From positions 434,001 to 498,000 of the forward strand of contig NZ_WJIC01000004.1 in the NCBI RefSeq assembly GCF_009649815.1: a stretch of 64,000 nucleotides of DNA, in the 5' to 3' direction. A program made the translations under genes and the position numbers. This document shows positions 1 through 8,416 of the stretch, piece after piece. A model generated the notes under the pieces. That model ran no database searches, had not been told where the DNA came from, and was given only the letters and a program-made list of their open reading frames with translations. This DNA comes from Nocardia sp. SYP-A9097. GTDB taxonomy: Bacteria; Actinomycetota; Actinomycetes; Mycobacteriales; Mycobacteriaceae. Within the stretch, counting starts at the first letter, position 1. Each line of letters starts with the position of its first letter.

Positions 1-50
1 ACCCCGCCCGGCGCGCGACGCGCAAAGCCATCGCATCCCATTGACCTGCC

Positions 51-81
51 CGGGTTCGGATCCGATCACATACCGAACCCG
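51..81. other. Short perfect inverted repeat beyond the first gene
   Basis: Nine-base arms CGGGTTCGG (51-59) and CCGAACCCG (73-81) enclose a 13-base loop. It lies about 100 bases beyond the stop of the minus-strand gene at 180. There is no T-run, so it may be a weak terminator or an operator. No convincing gene was seen in bases 1-179. Confidence 0.3.
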
Positions 82-179
82 TCGCCCCAGCACCCGTCGC
101 GCCGGCGCACGGCAGCCGCGCGGGCGGCAACCGGGAGCGAGACGGACACTGATGGACATGCCCGCAGCCTAACAGGGGC

Positions 180-818
180 TCAGCAGAAGGTGATGAGCGT
201 TTTGTTCGCCATCGAGACGCGAGCCTCCTCGAAAAGCACCAGCCAGGTCTCACGCTCACGATAGAGCGGATGCTCGTCATCGCCCGCATGGATCGCGGCG
301 ATCTCGGCATCGGATAGCTCGCCCTCGGTGAGGGTGATGCCGAGATACGGTGCGACATAGACGAGTTCGCGCAACAGCACGGCGCTCGATCCGACCATGC
401 CGCCCGGAATGCCGAGCGCCTCGTCCGGATACAGGACCTCGTCGAAATCTATTGGTACGTAATAGCCTTCGCAGTCCGAATGGCAGAGCAGATGCGATTC
501 GAACATGTAGGTGAGCCGATCCACCACCGGGTCATCGGTCGGATCCTCGCCCGCCGCAACGGGTGTCAGCGCCTGGCCCGGCTGCTCGCGAGCATGGGCG
601 TACGCCCGCCGCAGATAGTGCACAAAGCTGTACGGCACCCCACCCAGCTGATTCCGCGCCGTCACCGGACCACGCGCGGTCGCCTCATCATGCGGCGGCA
701 GCCCCTCCGCGGCAAGCAACTCATTGATCGCCCGCAAGTGCTCCCGCAGCTCATCGGCGTACTCGCCATCATCATTCAACGCGTCGGCGAATACATGTGT
801 CGCCACTGCCAGCCCCAT
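180..818 (-). CDS. Hypothetical protein, 212 aa
   Basis: I do not recognise a family. The protein is acidic and looks soluble, with no signal peptide or membrane segment. It starts MGLAVATHVF and carries several D/E-rich stretches, including CHSDCEGYYVPIDFDEVLYP near the middle, where closely spaced Cys, His and acidic residues could bind a metal (speculative). The start is an ATG at 816-818. The gene stands alone and diverges from the small gene at 983. Confidence 0.75.
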   Translation of the reverse strand: MGLAVATHVFADALNDDGEYADELREHLRAINELLAAEGLPPHDEATARGPVTARNQLGGVPYSFVHYLRRAYAHAREQPGQALTPVAAGEDPTDDPVVDRLTYMFESHLLCHSDCEGYYVPIDFDEVLYPDEALGIPGGMVGSSAVLLRELVYVAPYLGITLTEGELSDAEIAAIHAGDDEHPLYRERETWLVLFEEARVSMANKTLITFC

Positions 819-982
819 ACGCCCGAGACTAACGGGACCCTATGACACATACCGTCCCACCGAACCGACCGGAACCCGCATTGCCCAGCCGAGGTCTTCG
901 TGCCAGCCTGGGGTGAAAGGAATGCCTGGTCGAGGTTGCGCCGGTTGGGGCGCGCACGGCCGGGGTGGTCGAGGAGGATGTC

Positions 983-1339
983 GTGAGTTACCGCGCGGGG
1001 CTCGAAGGGGAGGCGAGGCTGCGGGTCACCGTCGAATTCGGGGAGACGACAGGTGAACTCGGCATCAGCTGGGCGCCCGCGAGTGCGTCGGCGGCGCATA
1101 TGAACCTCGAATATGCGCGAATCTTCCTGGTGGCGTTGGGTTCCGGGGCGGATCGGAGCTATGTCGAGCTGGTCGACGGCCATCCTCGGGCTTCGGTGCG
1201 ACTACCCGAAACGCTCTCGGCGGGGGAGTACGCCATCGAGGTCGACGGCTACGGCAGCGCCAGCTGGGGTGACGGCCGCCTCGACGCCCGGGGCCGCAGC
1301 GCCCCATTCACCATTGGACCGATGATCACCGGGACCTGA
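983..1339 (+). CDS. Small hypothetical protein, ~118 aa
   Basis: No family is recognised. The frame is open from a GTG at 965, but a strong GAGGAGGA site at 971-978 lies inside that extension and points to the GTG at 983 (VSYRAGLEGEARL). The sequence is rich in beta-prone residues (RLRVTVEF, YAIEVDGYG) and lacks a signal peptide, suggesting a small soluble beta-domain. It is divergent from the 180-818 gene. Confidence 0.6.
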   Translation: MSYRAGLEGEARLRVTVEFGETTGELGISWAPASASAAHMNLEYARIFLVALGSGADRSYVELVDGHPRASVRLPETLSAGEYAIEVDGYGSASWGDGRLDARGRSAPFTIGPMITGT

Positions 1340-1531
1340 GGTAGTTCGCTTCTCGGGCAGATGCCGCCGCTAGGTCCCTGTGATCGCCTGTCCGAGTTGG
1401 AATTCGGAGGGGACGGGGGGTGGATGGCGCGTTATGCTGCTCGGCGAGATCGGCCGCGCCCGTGTGGTGCGAGGCGGGTCGGTGTGGGGAGCGGCCTTGT
1501 CGGGCCGCACAACGGAAGGGCATAACAGGAT

Positions 1532-2692
1532 ATGCGTGGCGTGGCTGTGCGACGGGCGCAGGAGCGCCGACACAGATCCCGGGGTGGGTGGGCCAGGCGG
1601 ACTGTGGTCGGAGCTGTCGCGGTCGTACTTGTTCCGTTCGGGGCGTCGGTGGTTGCGGCTGGACCCGCTGTGGCGGATTACGACTCGTCCGGATTCGACT
1701 TCATGGTCGATTCGCCCATGGGAGCGATCAAGTCGCGGATCTTCCGGGCGGCGGACGGGAATACCGATCGGGTGGTCTATCTGCTCGACGGTGAACGGGC
1801 GCAGAACGATATGAACGGGTGGGAGCTGCACACCGGCATTCCGGCCGCGCTCGCCAAGTTCAACATCAATGTGGTGACGCCGGTCGGTGGCGAATCCAGT
1901 TTCTACGCGGATTGGAACGAGCCGAGCAGCTTCTTCGGCGTCAATCCCGACGCCTCCATGCTGCCGGGGCGCGATTCCGGTTCGGCCGTCGCCGGCTGGG
2001 ACGAGACCTCGGGTAAATCCAATACCTACAAATGGGAAACCTTCATCACGCAGAACCTGCGCAACGCACTGCGAGATCGCTTGGGGTTCAGCGACAGTCG
2101 CAATGGCGTGTTCGGGCTCTCCAGTGGCGGTAGCGCCGCGGTGGTGCTGGCGGCCTACCATCCGGACCAGTTCGTGTACGCCGGATCGCTGTCGGGATAC
2201 CTGCACTCATCCGCACCGGGTATGCGAGAAGCCTTGCGGCTGGCCATGATCGCCGCCGGTGGCTACAATATCGATTCCCTGGCGGCGGCGGGCAGCCCGG
2301 AGTGGGAGCGGCTCGACGCCTACAACTTCGCGCCGACGCTGATCGCCAACAACACGCGCCTGTACATCGCGGCGGGCAGTGCCATTCCGGCACAACAGGA
2401 TCTGTCCTCTGTGGACGCCATCATCCAGGGCATGCCGCTGGAAGGGATCGCGCTGGCCAATTCCAAGGCGTTCCAGTCCCGCCTGCAGGCACTGGGTTAT
2501 GACAATGTCACCTATGACTTCCCGAGTATCGGGGTGCACAACTGGGGCAACTGGGAACAGGTGGCCAACCGCATACTGCCCGATATCGCGCAGCACATCG
2601 GTAAGCCGCTGCCCGCGGGGCAGCAGCCTCCCGGTGGCCAGCAGCCGCCGGGTGATGGTCCGCCCGGAGGCGGGCAGCCGCCGCAGAAGTAG
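1532..2692 (+). CDS. Secreted antigen-85-type esterase / mycolyltransferase homologue
   Basis: This is an alpha/beta hydrolase of the esterase D / antigen 85 family. In mycolata such proteins transfer mycolates to trehalose and arabinogalactan outside the membrane. The sequence shows an Arg-rich N-terminus and a hydrophobic signal segment (about residues 24-48, ending AVADYDSS). The nucleophile motif is GLSSG, with Ser about 197, and a late GVHNWGNW holds the probable catalytic His about 336. The length of 386 aa is slightly above the family norm because of a Pro/Gly/Gln-rich tail after residue 355. The tail might sit in the cell wall. The gene is single and ends at a bidirectional terminator shared with the Emb gene. 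Whether it transfers mycolate or is a simple esterase cannot be decided from sequence. Confidence 0.88.
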   Translation: MRGVAVRRAQERRHRSRGGWARRTVVGAVAVVLVPFGASVVAAGPAVADYDSSGFDFMVDSPMGAIKSRIFRAADGNTDRVVYLLDGERAQNDMNGWELHTGIPAALAKFNINVVTPVGGESSFYADWNEPSSFFGVNPDASMLPGRDSGSAVAGWDETSGKSNTYKWETFITQNLRNALRDRLGFSDSRNGVFGLSSGGSAAVVLAAYHPDQFVYAGSLSGYLHSSAPGMREALRLAMIAAGGYNIDSLAAAGSPEWERLDAYNFAPTLIANNTRLYIAAGSAIPAQQDLSSVDAIIQGMPLEGIALANSKAFQSRLQALGYDNVTYDFPSIGVHNWGNWEQVANRILPDIAQHIGKPLPAGQQPPGGQQPPGDGPPGGGQPPQK

Positions 2693-2705
2693 GCGATAAC
2701 ATACG

Positions 2706-2751
2706 AAAAGATCCGCCGCGGTCCGGGATTCGGACCACGGCGGATCTTTTT
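2706..2751. terminator. Bidirectional intrinsic terminator
   Basis: A long inverted repeat has AAAAGATCCGCCG on the left and CGGCGGATCTTTT on the right, with an inner GGTCCG/CGGACC stem and an ATT-type loop. T-runs occur in both directions. It lies between the convergent Ag85-like (+) and Emb (-) genes and should stop transcription from both. Confidence 0.88.
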
Positions 2752-2758
2752 GTTGTCG

Positions 2759-5700
2759 CTACTCGACCTTGATCGGGTCGTCGTTCACCCAGCCCCAGCG
2801 GTTTTCGACCCGCACTCCGATATCCGCCTGTGGCGCACGGGCATTGGCGGCGAACTGGAAGCGCTGAAGCTCGCCCCAGTCCCGGGTCCAATCATGGTCG
2901 AGATACGCCGGGACGGTGCGGGGCTGCAGCAGCAGGTTGATCCAGCCCAGCGGGCCACCGCCGGTATCGTCCTCCCACGAGCTGGAGACCTGCGAATTGA
3001 GTTTGTCCGGCAGAATGCGCCAACCCGGCAGCTCCGCCACACCGTCCTTGTGATCGAGCGGATGCTGGCAGGGGAAGGCAAGTCCCACATGGAAATCCGT
3101 CAGCACGGGCTCCGAATGACCGACCACCGAATCCAGCGCGGCCAGGCGGGGCAGTCGCGGCGGAGTGACCGCCAGCCACTGCTTGTCGGTGAGCGCGTCG
3201 ACCTTGGCGACCAGGCGAATCGCATTGGTCTGCAACGGAATTCGATCCAGTGCGATCGGCAGATTCCGCCACATGGGTGCGCCACCGACACTCGGCGGCA
3301 CCAGATCACCCAGGGGCTGTACGGTGCCGTCATCGGCGCGATGCGCGAACTCCACTCGCAGCTGCGCGTCTTCGACGCCGTTGCCCTTGTCGTCGGTGGC
3401 GGCAATGCGGCCGGCGACCGTCAGCACCAGCACCCGGTATGCGGAATCCTGCTGTACGGCAGTCAGATCCATGCGATACCACTGCGTGGTCAGGTGGGCA
3501 GGCTGCTTATCACCGCGGGAGTAGCTACCGAGGACCGGCGTGCGGGCGGTATCCAGACCGAAGGGCAAAGCGACTGTGCTGCCATTGATTCCGGTCTCGG
3601 TGCTCGTACCGCCGGGGGCGCCGGGCGGGCCACCCGGACCACCGGGGCCGCCGCCGGGTCCACCGGACGGACCGCTGCCCGAGGGTGGACCGCTGCCCGA
3701 CGGCGGACCGGATTTACCGCCCGGTCCGGCATCGGGCATAAGATCGCCGACACCATTGGCGGTGAAACCGGTATTGTCGGCGGCCAGCCCATCGGCGGTC
3801 TTGCCGGTGTACGGCTGCAGCAGCGAACCCGGTGTATCCGTCTCCACCAGAACGTCATCCGCCATGGCGCAGTCCTTGCCCGCGAGCGTGCGCAGGTTCG
3901 ACAGCGCCACCGAATACGCCGGGTACTGGGCGTACGCCGCCTGCGCCATGGTGGCCACCTCGAACAGCACCAGTGCGGCGGCCGCGATGGTCAGCGGCCT
4001 GATTCGATCGAAACGTCCTGCGGGAGAAGGACTGCCGGTCGGCTCGCGGAAGTACTGGAGGCCAGCCATCGCCAGACACAGCGCAGTCAGCGCCAGGAAG
4101 ATGGTGGCAATGTTCAGCCCGCCGAGTACCGGCGCCCGGTCCGGCCACGAAACCCCGTATCCGGAGACGTACCACCAGCCATTCGACCCGGTGAATGTGA
4201 CAGCCAGCAGGAACAGCACGGCCGCGCCGAACAGTGACCGCTGGTAGGGCGCTCGAATCCTATTGCCGCTCAACGCGACCGTGGTGATCGCGGCCAGCGC
4301 GGCCGCCAGCCCCGCATACACGCCGAAGTGATGCGTCCACTTGGTCGGCGTGAACATCATCAGCAGCAGAGCCATGACCACAATGCCCAGCACCCGAGCT
4401 ACCGGCCCGCGCGCCGTCTCCGGAATCCGTCCGCCGCGCCCGCGCGCCACCAGCACGCACACGCCCAGGCACAACAGCATTCCCAGTACGCCGAAGCGCC
4501 GAGCCAGCGAACCATCCGGCGTCAGCGACAACAGCGATTCCCACCGCGTCGGCTCATCCACCCAGGTCAGATTCGGTCCCACCAGGGTCCGCACCCGAGT
4601 GGCCTCCAAAACCGAAGCCACTGTCTGATCGGCGAATACGACGACCAGCACCAGCACGCCCGCCGCCACAATCGGAGCCAGCAGCGCGCCATATCGCAGC
4701 AGGCGGCTACCGGAAGCATTGTGGGGGAGGGTGATTGGGCTGCGGGCCGATTCGGCACGAGGGTCGCTGCCTGAATTGGTGCCAGGGGTGGGCAGGCCGG
4801 AACCCGGGCGGCCGGGCGTGCCCGAACCGGTTCCGATGCTCAGGTCACGACCGGAATCGGTTCGGGCTCGGCTGATTACGGTGCGAATCACCGATCGGGA
4901 GCCGGCGATCAAGGCTGCCAGGCAGATCAGGCCGCTCGGGCCGGCCGCCAGGGAGAAGGCGGCGATGAGGGCGGCCACCGCGGCGGGCAGGAGTCGGCGG
5001 GTGGCAATGGCGCGCTCGATGGAGCACCAGGTCAGGAGTGCGCCGAGGGCGATGAGGGGTTCGGGGCGCAGGCCATTGTTGAAGGGGAGCCAGATGGCCA
5101 GGAAGACCAGTCCGGCGGTCCAGCGGGCAGCGGAGTTCGCGCGCACGCGAGAACCCAGGCGCGGCAGTACTTCCCGGCTGATCACCAGCCAGCACAGGAT
5201 GCCTGCCAGTAGCGACGGCAGTCGCATCCAGAGGCCGGCCTCGCTGACCCGCGTCATTTGCGCGAGGATCTCGTACGGCCAGCCGAACGGTGCCTCGGCC
5301 ACCTGGAACCAGCGGTAGTAGTTGGCCGTGTACCCGGCATGCTTGGACACCCGGGCCATGGTGAGGATGTAGCCGTCGTCGGAGGTGTTGGCCCCGATCA
5401 CATGCCACAGCGCCAGCGTGCCGAGTACGACACCATCGGCGCGGCCGAACCGCCACCAATGCGCGGGCAGGAATCGGCGCGCCCTACGCCCGTCGACGGT
5501 ATCGATCAGATGCAGGCAGATCAGCGCGATGACCGTGGCCAGTACGGCCCCGACAATCGCCGCGAGCTTCAGCGCACTGGGACTGGACGAGAACCGCGAA
5601 TCGATATCCGCGTGCAACCGAGCATCGGTCACCCGCGCCCGATCCAAATCGGTGTAAACGCCGACAATCTGCGGTCGCACATCCTTCTCGACCGAGGTCT

Positions 5701-6727
5701 TGTACGGCGTCCCATCCTTCCGACTCAACCCGGTCAACTCGGCCGTCGTCGCCCCGGAAGTCGAATGCACCACCAGCGCAGCACAATTCGGTGCAGTTGC
5801 CGGACCCGGATCAGCCGCCGGCCCGGCCCCATTCCCGAGCGCGGAATCGGCCCCGGGATCACCGCTCGTACTCGGCGGCGTGGTCGTGCCACCGGGAGGA
5901 GGATTGCCGCCCGCCGGAGGAGTGGCCCCACCCGGCCCGGTGGTACCGCCGGGAGCGGCGGCTCCGCCTGGAACAGCGCTGCCCGCTGAGGGATTCGCCC
6001 CTGCCGCGGGTGTGGTGCCCGCCGGAGGAGTGGCACCGGCAGGCGGAGTGCTACCGGGTGGCGGAATCGCGCCCGGCGGTGGCGTACTGCCCGGCGGTGG
6101 TGTCGCGCCGGGCGGTGGCGTACTGCCGGGCGGAGGGGTTGCGCCGGGCGGTGGCGTGCTGCCCGGCGGGGGAGTTGCGCCGGGGGGAGGTGTGCTGCCA
6201 GGCGGGGGAGTCGCGCCAGGCGGTGGCGTGCTGCCGGGAGGTGGCGTCGCGCCCGGGGGAGGCGTGCTCCCCGGCGGTGGAGTGCTGCCGGGTGGCGGGT
6301 TGGTGCCTCCGGGTTGCGGGCCACCTGGAGGTCCGGTGCCCGGCGGCATGCCGCTACCCGCGCTGGTTGCCGAGTTGGGGGCGAATGTGGGTGCGGCCGC
6401 CGAGATCTCGCTCATGGGGACGGTGAGGAGGGGGATATCGCGGAGCAGGACCGAGAGGGTGCGGCCGGAACCGTTCTTGTCCTCGATGCGCGCGATCAGG
6501 CCCTTGGTGGTCGCGCCCTGGGATTTCACCGGGACCGTGGCGAGGACGGTGCCGGTCGCCAGGTCGCGCAGCGCGGTGCACGGGATGCTCACGTCGAGGC
6601 CGAGCGGAGCGTAATCCACCAGCGGCGCGGTCAGCTGAATCGACTGTGGCTGCGGCCAATCCAGGCTCGCTCTGTCCTGACGCACCGGTAGCAGCGGTGT
6701 CAGCACCGCCAGCAGAATGCCCAGCAC
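2759..6727 (-). CDS. Arabinosyltransferase, EmbA/B/C family, with proline-rich insertions
   Basis: Emb proteins are GT-C membrane arabinosyltransferases that build arabinogalactan and lipoarabinomannan from decaprenyl-phospho-arabinose and are ethambutol targets. The chain here is 1322 aa, against about 1070-1100 usually. The catalytic aspartate pair is in SDDGYILTMARVSKHAGY (D462-D463). The residue matching EmbB Met306 is Met469. Many membrane segments follow, then a C-terminal periplasmic domain with NGSTVALPFGLD, typical of the family. The excess length comes from a PPPGST/PPPGAT array in the first periplasmic domain (about residues 120-325) and a Gly/Pro/Ser run near 3604-3729. The annotated start is GTG 6727, which cuts the first membrane helix. 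The same frame continues upstream to a stop at 6845 and completes that helix, but offers no ATG, GTG or TTG. Paralogue identity (A, B or C) is undetermined. Confidence 0.92.
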   Translation of the reverse strand: MLGILLAVLTPLLPVRQDRASLDWPQPQSIQLTAPLVDYAPLGLDVSIPCTALRDLATGTVLATVPVKSQGATTKGLIARIEDKNGSGRTLSVLLRDIPLLTVPMSEISAAAPTFAPNSATSAGSGMPPGTGPPGGPQPGGTNPPPGSTPPPGSTPPPGATPPPGSTPPPGATPPPGSTPPPGATPPPGSTPPPGATPPPGSTPPPGATPPPGSTPPPGAIPPPGSTPPAGATPPAGTTPAAGANPSAGSAVPGGAAAPGGTTGPGGATPPAGGNPPPGGTTTPPSTSGDPGADSALGNGAGPAADPGPATAPNCAALVVHSTSGATTAELTGLSRKDGTPYKTSVEKDVRPQIVGVYTDLDRARVTDARLHADIDSRFSSSPSALKLAAIVGAVLATVIALICLHLIDTVDGRRARRFLPAHWWRFGRADGVVLGTLALWHVIGANTSDDGYILTMARVSKHAGYTANYYRWFQVAEAPFGWPYEILAQMTRVSEAGLWMRLPSLLAGILCWLVISREVLPRLGSRVRANSAARWTAGLVFLAIWLPFNNGLRPEPLIALGALLTWCSIERAIATRRLLPAAVAALIAAFSLAAGPSGLICLAALIAGSRSVIRTVISRARTDSGRDLSIGTGSGTPGRPGSGLPTPGTNSGSDPRAESARSPITLPHNASGSRLLRYGALLAPIVAAGVLVLVVVFADQTVASVLEATRVRTLVGPNLTWVDEPTRWESLLSLTPDGSLARRFGVLGMLLCLGVCVLVARGRGGRIPETARGPVARVLGIVVMALLLMMFTPTKWTHHFGVYAGLAAALAAITTVALSGNRIRAPYQRSLFGAAVLFLLAVTFTGSNGWWYVSGYGVSWPDRAPVLGGLNIATIFLALTALCLAMAGLQYFREPTGSPSPAGRFDRIRPLTIAAAALVLFEVATMAQAAYAQYPAYSVALSNLRTLAGKDCAMADDVLVETDTPGSLLQPYTGKTADGLAADNTGFTANGVGDLMPDAGPGGKSGPPSGSGPPSGSGPSGGPGGGPGGPGGPPGAPGGTSTETGINGSTVALPFGLDTARTPVLGSYSRGDKQPAHLTTQWYRMDLTAVQQDSAYRVLVLTVAGRIAATDDKGNGVEDAQLRVEFAHRADDGTVQPLGDLVPPSVGGAPMWRNLPIALDRIPLQTNAIRLVAKVDALTDKQWLAVTPPRLPRLAALDSVVGHSEPVLTDFHVGLAFPCQHPLDHKDGVAELPGWRILPDKLNSQVSSSWEDDTGGGPLGWINLLLQPRTVPAYLDHDWTRDWGELQRFQFAANARAPQADIGVRVENRWGWVNDDPIKVE
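3604..3729 (-). repeat. Gly/Pro/Ser-rich linker within the Emb C-terminal domain
   Basis: This low-complexity coding stretch inside the arabinosyltransferase reads as GPPSGS repeated, then GGPGG-type runs. It precedes the conserved NGSTVALPFG motif of the C-terminal periplasmic domain. Homologues usually have only a short linker here. It is probably a flexible extracytoplasmic loop. Confidence 0.75.
6011..6298 (-). repeat. 18-bp tandem repeat array encoding PPPG(S/A)T hexapeptides
   Basis: Sixteen consecutive 18-base units encode PPPGST or PPPGAT, mostly alternating, at residues 144-239 of the Emb protein. Degenerate PPAGAT/PPAGTT/PAAGAN units follow. The third bases vary between units, so selection on the peptide is plausible. 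The array lies in the first extracytoplasmic domain and should form an extended polyproline rod. Copy number is likely to vary between strains. Confidence 0.9.
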
Positions 6728-6956
6728 CCCGGCGATCAGCGCGATCAGCCGGATGCGCCCGAGTCGAGCGCTGTCCGGGTGCGCGAACGCCCGCCATCGC
6801 GAAATGCCCTGTGCCGTAATCGGAATCGTCCCCCATCCACCGGCTCACAGCCGCCGGCGTCCCTGCTGATCCACACTCTCGACGCGGACCTGGGCCCGCG
6901 CCGAACACTTTTCCGACACGAGGCTACCGATTGCCCGTGGCTCGCCGCCTGCCGAG

Positions 6957-7319
6957 TCAGGGGTTCACGGTGAGTACCCAGGATCCATTGCAGCCCTGGC
7001 TCGTATTCTGTTCCCCGTCGTACACCCAATCGGTTCCTACGCCGTGGTCCAGGTGCGCATCCCACACCCCGCTCGGCGAGGTGATGACCGCGTTCGCCTC
7101 ATCGGCCAGCACCGTCGGCGTCTCGTCCGGCTCGTAATTCCACGTCCCCGACACCTCCGGATAGTTGAGGCTGACGGTGAGCGCCGCACCCGTCCGGTTC
7201 TGCACCACCAAGCACGAGCCCGGATGATCCTCTCCCTGATCGGCATTCGCGGGCCCGCCGGTCAGCCCCAGCAGTGCACCAGTGACCATGGCGCCCGCGC
7301 AGATCGAGACGATCCTCAT
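6957..7319 (-). CDS. Small secreted protein, 120 aa, unknown function
   Basis: A Sec signal peptide (MRIVSICAGAMVTGALLGLTGGPANA) is followed by a mature domain of about 95 aa with two Cys (in SCLVVQN and QGCNGS) that could form a disulfide. The start is ATG 7319, which has a GGGAGGA site just upstream. The longer frame from 7343 would place that site inside the gene. Family unknown. It is a single gene upstream of the Emb gene on the same strand. Confidence 0.72.
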   Translation of the reverse strand: MRIVSICAGAMVTGALLGLTGGPANADQGEDHPGSCLVVQNRTGAALTVSLNYPEVSGTWNYEPDETPTVLADEANAVITSPSGVWDAHLDHGVGTDWVYDGEQNTSQGCNGSWVLTVNP

Positions 7320-7349
7320 CGTTCCTCCCCAGAATCTGCGCACAGAGTA

Positions 7350-7395
7350 CCGAAAACAGCGCCACCCGTGAATATTCGAGCGGCGCTGTTTTCGG
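7350..7395 (-). terminator. Intrinsic terminator after the lipoprotein gene
   Basis: Perfect 14-base arms CCGAAAACAGCGCC (7350-7363) and GGCGCTGTTTTCGG (7382-7395) enclose an 18-base loop. The hairpin lies just beyond the stop codon at 7403 on the minus strand, and the descending arm carries the T-run. It separates the lipoprotein gene from the small secreted protein gene. Confidence 0.8.
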
Positions 7396-7402
7396 TCCGG
7401 CG

Positions 7403-8389
7403 TCAGTTCACAGTGAAGGAGAACGTCGGTGCGTCCCCCTCGCCCTTCTTGGCGTCGTAGGTAACCACATAGGTGCCGGTGCCCGGTGACGGCACCACGA
7501 AAATGGCGAAAGTCTTGGCATTGTCGATGGTTTGATTGCGCTCCAGCAACTCGTTGATGGGTCCGCGATTATCGGCGGGCAGGTTCTGGCCGTCCGGTGT
7601 TTTCACACTGAAGTATTCGTAGAAGATATTGGATCCGCCGTCGGATATACCGGATCCGCCAATGATCTTGATATGCAGGGCGAGATCCATTTTGCCGTGT
7701 TCACCCGTGGTGTAACTGGGAGTCAGTGTGCCACCGGTGATTTGAATGGTGGTCTGATCCTGCACCAGGGTGCCCGAGATGGTCAGCGCCTTGGGTGCGG
7801 TGCTCTCCACCTTGGCATCGGCCCGCAGCGGAATGACGGTCTGGTTCTCCGCGGCCGTACCGTAGACCACCGTCAGGGTGTCCAGCAGATGCTGGGCATC
7901 GGAGAGCTTCTGCACGGTGGTGGTGACATTGCCGGTGGCCGAGCCCTTTCCGGGTACGGCCGGATTGTCGAAGCCCGCCCCGTCGTCGATCTGCCCGCTC
8001 ACCAGCAGTGTCGGCACGGTGCTGAGGGTCTTGTTATCGGTGGTGGTGTTCTTGTAGGTGATGTCCACGCGTACCTTCGCGCCGCCGAATTCGTCCGGAA
8101 TGACGGTCGCCTTGTCCACGGTGATGTCGAATCCCTCGTACCAGCCGGTCTTTCCGACGGTACGCACGGTGGCCTGCCCATTGGTGGTGCTGCCGCCGGG
8201 CGTGCTGCCGGGCTGTCCGGTACCCATGGGCTGGGCGAGCTGCGAGCTGGTCGGCCCGGCCTTGGTCTCCTTGTCATTGCATGCCGTCATGAGCAATGCC
8301 GACGTGCTTATGAGCACTACCGCCCCCACGGTCGTGAATATGCGACTTTTTTGAACCGCTTTACCCGAAGTTTGAGTTATCGATCGCAC
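7403..8389 (-). CDS. Lipoprotein with DUF4352-like beta domain(s)
   Basis: An N-terminal signal ends in lipobox LMTAC with lipidated Cys37. It is followed by a Gly/Ser/Thr/Pro linker (about 38-75) and then about 250 aa of beta-rich, Thr-rich sequence. Segments such as VRVDITYKNTTTDNKTL and FAIFVVPSPGTGTYVV resemble the immunoglobulin-like DUF4352 fold seen in surface lipoproteins, a weak family call. The start is GTG with GGGAGG six bases upstream. It should be anchored on the outer face of the cytoplasmic membrane. Role unknown. Confidence 0.75.
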   Translation of the reverse strand: MRSITQTSGKAVQKSRIFTTVGAVVLISTSALLMTACNDKETKAGPTSSQLAQPMGTGQPGSTPGGSTTNGQATVRTVGKTGWYEGFDITVDKATVIPDEFGGAKVRVDITYKNTTTDNKTLSTVPTLLVSGQIDDGAGFDNPAVPGKGSATGNVTTTVQKLSDAQHLLDTLTVVYGTAAENQTVIPLRADAKVESTAPKALTISGTLVQDQTTIQITGGTLTPSYTTGEHGKMDLALHIKIIGGSGISDGGSNIFYEYFSVKTPDGQNLPADNRGPINELLERNQTIDNAKTFAIFVVPSPGTGTYVVTYDAKKGEGDAPTFSFTVN

Positions 8390-8416
8390 GCTCTGCCTCC
8401 CAGAAGATTTGCCATC

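Noticed and set aside
6011..6298. Possible CRISPR array
   Set aside because: Units are 18 bases, adjacent, in frame and without unique spacers; they encode a peptide repeat.
5700..6614. Long plus-strand open frame with Gly/Pro repeats over the Emb array
   Set aside because: It is the antisense reading of the PPPG repeat, which also yields Pro/Gly runs; Emb motifs fix the true strand.
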